NCBI GenBank assembly: GCA_946612575.1
Contig: CAMOEU010000037.1
Location: 1-6,886 of the forward strand
Length of the DNA stretch: 6,886 bases
Source of the DNA: an uncultured Clostridia bacterium
Lineage (GTDB): Bacteria > Bacillota > Clostridia > Christensenellales > UBA1242
Direction: 5' to 3'
The translations under genes were made by a program, and so were the position numbers. The stretch's first letter is position 1. Each line of letters opens with the position of its first letter. Shown here one piece after another: positions 1 through 6,012 of this stretch. The notes below the pieces were generated by a model that had not been told where the DNA came from, ran no database searches, and saw nothing but the letters and a program-made list of their open reading frames with translations.

Positions 1-33
1 AAAATAAAAAAGACCAATTTCTTGGTCTTTTTT
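1..33 (-). terminator. Intrinsic terminator directly after the 839-residue protein gene
   Basis: A perfect 12-bp stem (33-22 with 17-6; AAAAAAGACCAA and its complement) closes a GAAA tetraloop on the minus-strand transcript and is followed by TTTTTATTTT. The stem begins at the base after the TAG stop (36-34). Because both arms end in A/T runs, it could also stop transcripts arriving from the left on the plus strand. Confidence 0.88.
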
Positions 34-2553
34 CTATCCATTGATCTTTTTGATTTCATCAAGAAGTCTTTCAAGTTTTTCGTTGATTTCTTGCATTTTT
101 GCTTCTGATTGGTTTGATGCAACCAAATTTTCTGCTTCGCTTTGCAAACTTTCAATTTCTCTCATAATTTGATTTCTCTTTCTTTGAGAACTGTTTTCGT
201 TTGCACCATTCATTGCAAGTTCGAATTCACGACTCAAGTCTTCTCTCATTTGAGCAAGTCTTGCTTCTTCTTCTGAAAGTCTTCTATTGATATCGCTTAT
301 TGTTTCGGTTTGAGTTTTTCTTGGTCTTCCAACTTTTCTCTTTGGTTCTTCAACTTTAACAACCTTCTTTGGACGGCCTACTCTTCTTTTTGTCTCAACA
401 GGTTTTTCTTCTGCTTTGACAGTTTTTCTTGGTCTTCCAACTCTCTTTTTAGGCTCTGCCACCTTTGTCACTTTTTTTGGACGACCAACTTTTCTCTTTG
501 GTTTTTCCTCTGTTTCAACTGGTTTTGTGACCTTTCTTGGTCTGCCCACCTTCTTCTTTGGCTTTTCTTCTTCTGCCACAGCAGTCTTTCTTGGACGACC
601 TACTTTCTTTTTCTTTTCTACAGGTTCGTCATTCTTAACAATCTTCTTTGGACGACCCGCTTTTCTTCTTGGTTTTTCTTCAACAACAGGTTCTTCTTCA
701 ACAACTTCTTCTACGGTTTCCCCTGTTTTTCCCTCAACAGGTTTTTCATCTTCAACCTTTTCTTCTTCATCAAGATTGAATGACTCAAGTTGTTCTTCTT
801 TGTTTTCAGCCACTACAGGTTCTTCTTCAACAACATCATCTTCTTCAGTTTCTTTAACTTCTTCAGGTTTTGTTTCTGTGTGACTTACTTCAAATTCGTT
901 GTCTTTATCAAGTGCCTTAACAACATCTTCTGCAACATCATAGATATCATCTTTTTGCTTAACATCTGTCATAAAGTCAAATGTGTCAAAATTGTCAAGG
1001 TCAACAACATATTTTTCTTCAGGTTTTGAAAGCAATTTTCCGTTTTGGTCATAAATCTTGCCATCATTGTCGTGGAAGTTTCCATCTGGGTCATAGAATG
1101 TTCCGTTTTCATAAACATAGTTTCCATGTTCATCATAATGACCTTCTTGCTCTGTTGCATCTGTGTTTTCTGCAGGAGTTTCTTCTGCAAAATTTCCATT
1201 TTTAATCTTTACTTCAAGGTCAGTGATTTTTTGCTTGTAATTTTCGTTTTCATTTTTCAAATCTGACAATTTTTCAGCGAAAACTTTTTCAACAACTTTT
1301 TCAGCACTTGTACAGAATTTTTCATAGAAAGTTTTATATTCGCCAAGCATAGCATCTTCAACTCTCTTTCTGTAATTTTCAAGTTCTTCATTAAGTTTTT
1401 TGATTTCTTCTTCACATTCAGATTTTTCAAGAAGGTATTTTGCTCTTTGTTGGTCAAACTCTTGTTCAAGTTGTTCTTGTTTTGCAGCTTCTTGAGTTTG
1501 TTGTTTTCTATAATAGTTGCTTTCAATTCTGTTTGTTGTTTCTTCTTGCATCTGTCTGAGTCTTGCAATGTTTTCTTTTGATGCTTGAAGTTTTGTTTGA
1601 GAATCTCTTTGAACATTATCAAAATTCTTTCTTCTTGATTCAAGTTCGGCTTCAAGTTGGGAAATTTGAACAAGGATTTTATCTCTTCTCTTGATGAAAA
1701 GTTCACTTTCTCTCATTGCCCTAGAAAGAACAATTGAGCCATCAACACCTGTTTCTGTGAAATCGTATTTTGTATAATCAATTTCTTCTTCTCTTGCACG
1801 GCTAAATTCTTCCTTTTCTTTTCTAGCTTTAAAATCCAAGAATTCTCTCAAAACTGGTTGACCTTTTTCAATTTCGCTTGGAGTGAAGAGAATTTGATAA
1901 TCAACATAAGATGCCAAATCAACACAAGCATTATCCATAAATCTGTCCAATAATCTGACATTTTGATAAAGTGTGTTTAAAATGCTCTTTTGTCTTGTTC
2001 TCATAAAGATAACAACCAAAAATCCAATCAAACTAACGACAAGACCAAGCAACAATGCCATAACAAGGGCTGCACCAGTAATCGCACTTGCTTCAAGTGA
2101 TTGAGAAATAAAGATAAATGTTCCACACAAAACAGCCCAAAGGATTGTCAAAACTCTCAAGTTTTTGACATCACTTGAATAAGAACTTGTTTTGACAGGT
2201 TGTTCGATCAAATTTTCTGCTGTGAAATATGTAGATGGCACCCCCTCTCTGAAAAGAACATATTGATGCCAATAATAACACAATTTCTTTGGAGCTTTTG
2301 TTTTGAAAATTTCATTCAACTCCCTAATGTTATCTTCATTGACGACTTTCTTTTGGAAAAGCCAATAATTTATTTTGTCGAGTGCTCTGTTTAAAGAAAC
2401 TTCATATGAAAAAGAAGCCTTAAACAAGAAGAAAAGGACAAACAAAACTTCCACTACCATTCCGATAATGAAAAGTATGTCAAGCCCCAACTTGCTGGAC
2501 ACTGATGACAAAAAATCAATAATATTGTTTACGATTGCCAAACCAGTAGACAT
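34..2553 (-). CDS. Unrecognised membrane-anchored coiled-coil protein with seven AT-hook motifs
   Basis: I do not recognise this 839-residue protein as a named family. Visible parts, in order: a hydrophobic helix at about 24-46; a Lys-rich stretch of about 85 residues; two more helices at about 133-151 and 157-184 joined by a very short loop and followed by RTRQK; a Glu/Lys/Gln-rich coiled coil at about 282-452; five 7-residue YDxDGN-like repeats (473-507); a strongly acidic Glu/Val/Pro linker (about 556-627); seven GRP AT-hook cores (Gly at 633, 652, 670, 690, 706, 726, 742) set among Lys/Arg; and a C-terminal coiled coil (about 752-837). By the positive-inside rule the N-terminus is outside and everything after residue 185 is cytoplasmic, so the hooks can reach the nucleoid. 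AT-hooks bind the minor groove of AT-rich DNA. A role in tethering DNA to the membrane is inference. The three-helix layout recalls MotA/TolQ/ExbB proteins, but I see no family motif. The gene appears monocistronic, with its own promoter and terminator, and is visibly less AT-rich than addA. Confidence 0.9.
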   Translation of the reverse strand: MSTGLAIVNNIIDFLSSVSSKLGLDILFIIGMVVEVLFVLFFLFKASFSYEVSLNRALDKINYWLFQKKVVNEDNIRELNEIFKTKAPKKLCYYWHQYVLFREGVPSTYFTAENLIEQPVKTSSYSSDVKNLRVLTILWAVLCGTFIFISQSLEASAITGAALVMALLLGLVVSLIGFLVVIFMRTRQKSILNTLYQNVRLLDRFMDNACVDLASYVDYQILFTPSEIEKGQPVLREFLDFKARKEKEEFSRAREEEIDYTKYDFTETGVDGSIVLSRAMRESELFIKRRDKILVQISQLEAELESRRKNFDNVQRDSQTKLQASKENIARLRQMQEETTNRIESNYYRKQQTQEAAKQEQLEQEFDQQRAKYLLEKSECEEEIKKLNEELENYRKRVEDAMLGEYKTFYEKFCTSAEKVVEKVFAEKLSDLKNENENYKQKITDLEVKIKNGNFAEETPAENTDATEQEGHYDEHGNYVYENGTFYDPDGNFHDNDGKIYDQNGKLLSKPEEKYVVDLDNFDTFDFMTDVKQKDDIYDVAEDVVKALDKDNEFEVSHTETKPEEVKETEEDDVVEEEPVVAENKEEQLESFNLDEEEKVEDEKPVEGKTGETVEEVVEEEPVVEEKPRRKAGRPKKIVKNDEPVEKKKKVGRPRKTAVAEEEKPKKKVGRPRKVTKPVETEEKPKRKVGRPKKVTKVAEPKKRVGRPRKTVKAEEKPVETKRRVGRPKKVVKVEEPKRKVGRPRKTQTETISDINRRLSEEEARLAQMREDLSREFELAMNGANENSSQRKRNQIMREIESLQSEAENLVASNQSEAKMQEINEKLERLLDEIKKING
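313..669 (-). repeat. Seven-copy AT-hook (GRP) repeat array within the 839-residue protein gene
   Basis: Residues 629-747. Each unit is a basic run, then GRP[KR]K, then a short Val/Thr/Lys/Glu/Pro spacer. Gly-to-Gly spacings are 19, 18, 20, 16, 20 and 16 residues. Six cores read VGRP and the first reads AGRP. This is the classic HMGA-type AT-hook core, with Lys/Arg on both sides. The DNA copies have diverged in synonymous positions (GGA AGA CCA against GGT CGT CCA), so the repeat is kept at protein level. The last four hooks form two copies of a 36-codon unit. Confidence 0.9.
1033..1137 (-). repeat. Five in-frame 7-codon repeats encoding [YH]-D-x-[DN]-G-x-[aromatic/aliphatic]
   Basis: Residues 473-507 of the 839-residue protein. 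Gly occurs at 477, 484, 491, 498 and 505, exactly every seven residues. Usually Tyr or His precedes it by four, Asp by three, Asp/Asn by one, and Tyr/Phe/Ile/Leu follows by two (for example YDPDGNF, HDNDGKI, YDQNGKL). The segment sits between the coiled coil and the acidic linker. It may fold as short beta-hairpins, or the Asp/Asn-Gly turns may bind a metal; neither is shown. Confidence 0.85.
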
Positions 2554-2565
2554 AAAATACCTCCT
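2554..2565 (-). promoter_or_regulatory. Strong ribosome binding site deciding the ATG at 2553
   Basis: AGGAGG (2565-2560) is a perfect Shine-Dalgarno core, separated by six bases (TATTTT) from the ATG at 2553-2551. This fixes the start of the 839-residue gene and suggests efficient translation. Confidence 0.9.
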
Positions 2566-2579
2566 ATGTATTCGTTGTT

Positions 2580-2608
2580 AGTATAACACAACAAAAAAAT
2601 AATTACTA
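2580..2608 (-). promoter_or_regulatory. Putative vegetative promoter (extended -10) of the 839-residue protein gene
   Basis: On the minus strand, TGTTATACT (2588-2580) matches an extended -10 (TGn followed by TATACT, one base from TATAAT). The -35 position, 17-18 bases upstream, reads only TAGTAA/TTAGTA and is weak, as is usual when the TGn element is present. The spacer and upstream DNA are almost pure A/T. Transcription would start near 2573, giving a leader of about 20 bases. The site lies between the addA terminator and the next gene, where a promoter is expected. Confidence 0.55.
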
Positions 2609-2641
2609 ATATTTTTCAATAATTTTTAAAATATTTTTTCC

Positions 2642-2687
2642 ACCATAAAATAAAAGAGAAAAACAATTCCAAAAAATTATTTTTCTC
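2642..2687 (-). terminator. Intrinsic terminator of the addB-addA operon
   Basis: Twenty bases after the addA TAA, the arms GAGAAAAATAATT (2687-2675) and AATTGTTTTTCTC (2668-2656) form a 13-bp stem with a 6-base TTTTGG loop. TTTTATTTT follows at once. One pair is U-G in the minus-strand transcript but would be an A-C mismatch in the plus-strand one, so the structure suits minus-strand transcription. The stem is AT-rich and of moderate strength. Confidence 0.7.
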
Positions 2688-2707
2688 CGCATTATTTTTG
2701 ATTATTT

Positions 2708-5700
2708 TTATATTTCAACTGGAATTATTTTCGAATTTTTAAGTGATAATAAATATGATTTTCCAACAGGTTTATCAATCGCATTTTCTATTGCAATTTT
2801 ATATAATTTTAGTTGATTTTTATATTTTTCAATTAAATAGTTGTCGCTTGTTGAATTTGAATATTTATAATCAATAAGCACAATTTCATCTTCAAAAACA
2901 ACAAACAAATCAACAACCCCTTGCAGCAAAATTTCATCTTGCAAACTTGTTGAGATTAAATTGCAAAGTTTTTCTTTGACCACAAATTCTTTTTCTTTAT
3001 ACACTTTTCCATTTTTGCAAATATTTTTCAAAATCAAAATATTCTTCAATAAGATATTTTTGTCAATCAAAGCAAGACTCTCTTTCAAAAATTCATAGTT
3101 CTTTTCCAACTCTTTATCCAAATCTTCTAGATTGTCTATTTTTGAAAAATCCAAAACTTTAAGCACGAGATGATAAGCATTTCCAATCTCGACACCCGCA
3201 CCACCAAATGAGAAGTTTTCATTTGAATATTTCTCCAAAACATCTTCTTGCTGCTTTTTGTTTAAAGCTGTGACAGTCTCCTTGAGTTTGAAATTGAGCT
3301 TATCATCATATTGATAATTGAAATTTAAATATTCAAGCATCTTTTCAAGATTTCCACTGTCAAACTCTGCATTGTCTATAGAAACCTTTTCCTCCGCGGA
3401 AATCTCTTCTATATTATCAATATAATTCACTTCAACAGCATTTTTCTCAATTTTCCCATTTGCAAGCAGTTGTTCTTGAGAAATCTTGAGTGAAAAGAAA
3501 ACAAAATCAAAATAAGAAGAGCATTCTGACAACGACCTTTTTTCAAAGTTCTTTGGATTGTATCTTCCAAACAAGAAGAGTTTGTTTTTTGCACGAGTGA
3601 GTGCAACATAGAAAATCATAAGTTCTTCAGAAACACTCTTTTGTTTTGACAGAAGCGAAATTGCTTTCATCTTGACAGTTTCAACCGCAACATTATTTTC
3701 CAAATCATAATATTTCAGAGCAAGTCCAAAATTTTCATCAATTTTCACACTTCCATCTTTTGGTGGCTTGTCATTAAACGAGTTATCACACCCAATCAAA
3801 AAGACAACAGGATATTCAAGCCCCTTAGTTTCGTGGATGGAATGCATAGAAACGGCATCAGCTGCATCGGCTGGCTCTGAGATTATGTTTATCTCAACCG
3901 TTTCAAAGAAATTTATAAGTCCGCACAAATCAAACTCAAAACCACTCTCAACAATCTTCGCCAAAAACTGTTTTATTGCATAATTTATCTGCAAATGTTG
4001 GGTTTTTGCATTTATATAAGAAAGGTAATTTGTCTTTTTAAACAGTTTCTCCATTGCCTTTCTCACACCAAAAACAAAGATATCCTTTCTGAAATTTTTT
4101 ATTCTCTCAACAAAATCTGAGAAATAATCGTTTGTTAAAACATCTTTGCACAAACTTTCACACTTTTTTTGTTTAACAATTTCTTCAAGAGAAAAACCAC
4201 CAAACGGAGAAAGCAAAACCGCAAGAAGTGCAATATCGTCATCAAAATTTTTGGCAACTTTAAGAAGCTCGAGCAAAACCTTCACTTCCACTTCCTCAAA
4301 AAGAGTTCCGCTTGCACTTGACACAACAGGAATTCCACTTTCAAGCAAATATTCTTGCAAAGCATAGAAGAGTTTTCCGCGGCTTCTTGAAATGATTGAT
4401 ATGTCTGAATATCTACAATCTCTAAAATTTTTATCTTCAAAAATTTTTGTTTTTCTAACTTCAAAAATTCTTCTTTTTATATCAAGCATCAATTTTAAAT
4501 CATTATTTTTCAAAACATTCTCGGAATTTTTTACACTATAAACTTTTTCAAGTTTTGTTTCTTCGTTTTCTTCCTGCACAATATCAATGCACACTGCATT
4601 TTTCTCTTTTTTCAAAAAATCTTTGCCTTTTGTGAGCATAGATGTGGCTTTGTAGTCAATCCCAGCATTTTGCTCTGTCATACAAACTTCAAAAACAGAG
4701 TTTACAAAATTTAATATATCAACATCACTTCTGAAATTTGACTTAAGATATTTAACCGTCGAATTTTCATCTTCTTCAAATGTTTGCATATCATTCAAAA
4801 AGATTTCACAACTTGCAAGTCTAAACCCATAAATCCCCTGTTTTGCATCACCAACAGCAACAAAATTGCAATTTTTTGCAACATTCTTAACAATTCTTTC
4901 CTGAATTTTGTTTGTGTCTTGATATTCATCAACAAAAACATATTTAAGCCCTTCAAAAAGATTTTCTTTCTCAGAGATTTCTGCCATATACATTTCCAAA
5001 TCACCAAAATCAAGCACATTTTGATTTTTTTTGATTTGATCTTCTTGCAATTGATATTCAACAAACAAATCTAAAATTGTTTTTTCCAAAACAGCACTTT
5101 TTTGGAATGAAACATTTTTCTCATCATCCAAATTTAACGAGTTTATCATCTCAACAACTTTTGAAAGTTCTTTCTTGTTTATGTCAATAATGTCAGAATT
5201 TTCTTGTCCAATTGTGTTCACTAAAGGCTTTTTTGGAAATTTTGTGATGTTTTTAAGATTTTTTGCAAGTTCATAAATATTTTTGCTTGAAACTGCATCA
5301 TCAAAAAGAGATCTCAAACTTTGATAATATTTTTCAATGCCAAGAATTTCAATTTCAAAAAGCGAATTTTTTATTGTTTTTAATGAATAATCAAACAAAA
5401 ATTGAGCTGCTTTTTCATAAAAATCTTCACCCGAATTCAAATTTTTCTTCAAAAAATCATTTCTATTTGAAACTGCCTGCATCAAGTTTTCTATCTCAAA
5501 CAAGATGTTTTTGATTTTCTCTTTGCTGTTTTTATAATAATCTACCAAAATCAAATATTTGTCATATTTTTTGTTTTCAAATTCTTTAAAAGCCTTTTCA
5601 AATGCCTGATTTCTTATGTTTTGAGCAAAATTTTCATCTGCAATTTCAAAATTTTCACTTATTCCAAGCAAATTCGCATATTTTTTTATCATTTTCTCAC

Positions 5701-6001
5701 AATATGAGTCAATTGTCGAAATGTTTGCCGTTGGGAGATTGTCAATTTGTTCAACAATAAATGGGTCGTTTCCGCACTCTTTCAGACTTCTTACAAGTCT
5801 TTCTTTCATCTCATTTGCCGCAGCCTTAGTGAATGTCAAAACAAGAAGTTGTCCAACAGGAATTTTTTTCTCAACAACAAGTTTTGTGATGTATTTTATC
5901 ATAATAAAAGTCTTGCCACTGCCCGCTGAAGCACTGACTAACATATTCTTTTTGTCGTTGTTTAACACATCAACTTGTTCTGGAGTAAACTTTTGTTCCA
6001 T
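2708..6001 (-). CDS. addA: AddA, ATP-dependent helicase/nuclease subunit A
   Basis: A 1097-residue superfamily 1A (UvrD/RecB-type) helicase fused to a C-terminal RecB-type nuclease. Helicase motifs in order: Q-motif Gln9; Walker A ASAGSGKT (24-31, Lys30); motif Ia LTFTKAAANEM (about 55-65); STIDSYC (95-101, with Asp98 where His is common); motif II DEYQDTN (358-364); motif III GDAKQGIYGFR (384-394); motif IV NFRS (422-425); motif V SIHETKGLEYPVV (721-733); motif VI YVALTRAK (798-805, arginine finger Arg803). The nuclease has His944 in GNAYH, Asp1031 in QGVVD, Asp1044 and Lys1046 in IDYK, and Gln1063/Tyr1067 in QLKLY, so all catalytic residues are present. With AddB it unwinds and degrades broken DNA ends in the cytoplasm until Chi, leaving a 3' tail for RecA. 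It is somewhat shorter than B. subtilis AddA (about 1230 residues). The start is ATG with an upstream GAGGTG, 8 bases after addB. The protein contains no tryptophan at all. Confidence 0.96.
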   Translation of the reverse strand: MEQKFTPEQVDVLNNDKKNMLVSASAGSGKTFIMIKYITKLVVEKKIPVGQLLVLTFTKAAANEMKERLVRSLKECGNDPFIVEQIDNLPTANISTIDSYCEKMIKKYANLLGISENFEIADENFAQNIRNQAFEKAFKEFENKKYDKYLILVDYYKNSKEKIKNILFEIENLMQAVSNRNDFLKKNLNSGEDFYEKAAQFLFDYSLKTIKNSLFEIEILGIEKYYQSLRSLFDDAVSSKNIYELAKNLKNITKFPKKPLVNTIGQENSDIIDINKKELSKVVEMINSLNLDDEKNVSFQKSAVLEKTILDLFVEYQLQEDQIKKNQNVLDFGDLEMYMAEISEKENLFEGLKYVFVDEYQDTNKIQERIVKNVAKNCNFVAVGDAKQGIYGFRLASCEIFLNDMQTFEEDENSTVKYLKSNFRSDVDILNFVNSVFEVCMTEQNAGIDYKATSMLTKGKDFLKKEKNAVCIDIVQEENEETKLEKVYSVKNSENVLKNNDLKLMLDIKRRIFEVRKTKIFEDKNFRDCRYSDISIISRSRGKLFYALQEYLLESGIPVVSSASGTLFEEVEVKVLLELLKVAKNFDDDIALLAVLLSPFGGFSLEEIVKQKKCESLCKDVLTNDYFSDFVERIKNFRKDIFVFGVRKAMEKLFKKTNYLSYINAKTQHLQINYAIKQFLAKIVESGFEFDLCGLINFFETVEINIISEPADAADAVSMHSIHETKGLEYPVVFLIGCDNSFNDKPPKDGSVKIDENFGLALKYYDLENNVAVETVKMKAISLLSKQKSVSEELMIFYVALTRAKNKLFLFGRYNPKNFEKRSLSECSSYFDFVFFSLKISQEQLLANGKIEKNAVEVNYIDNIEEISAEEKVSIDNAEFDSGNLEKMLEYLNFNYQYDDKLNFKLKETVTALNKKQQEDVLEKYSNENFSFGGAGVEIGNAYHLVLKVLDFSKIDNLEDLDKELEKNYEFLKESLALIDKNILLKNILILKNICKNGKVYKEKEFVVKEKLCNLISTSLQDEILLQGVVDLFVVFEDEIVLIDYKYSNSTSDNYLIEKYKNQLKLYKIAIENAIDKPVGKSYLLSLKNSKIIPVEI

Positions 6002-6012
6002 AACACCTCTTA
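6002..6012 (-). promoter_or_regulatory. Ribosome binding site of addA overlapping the addB stop codon
   Basis: On the minus strand the junction reads TAAGAGGTGTT then ATG. The addB stop TAA is the first part of a TAAGAGGTG Shine-Dalgarno-like sequence, which is one base short of TAAGGAGGTG. The spacing to the ATG is short. There is no room for a promoter between the genes, so addA translation is probably coupled to termination on addB. Confidence 0.7.

Noticed and set aside
313..669. Regularly spaced repeats suggestive of a CRISPR array or DNA-binding iterons
   Set aside because: Units diverge at synonymous positions, the spacing is a multiple of three, and every copy encodes GRP[KR]K in frame, so this is a protein repeat.
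310..883. Two long plus-strand open frames (310-783 and 416-883), Phe- or Ser/Thr-rich
   Set aside because: They are antisense to the repetitive Lys/Arg/Glu/Pro codons of the 839-residue gene. They have no ribosome binding site, and their composition is explained by reading GAA/AAG/AGA codons backwards.
1257..1706. Minus-strand 149-codon frame inside the coiled-coil region
   Set aside because: It is an out-of-frame shadow of the A-rich coiled-coil codons of the 839-residue gene and lacks an independent ribosome binding site.
2614..2619. TTGAAA on the minus strand as a -35 box
   Set aside because: It is 28 bases from the TATACT -10, too far, and nothing like a -10 lies 17 bases downstream (TTTTGT).
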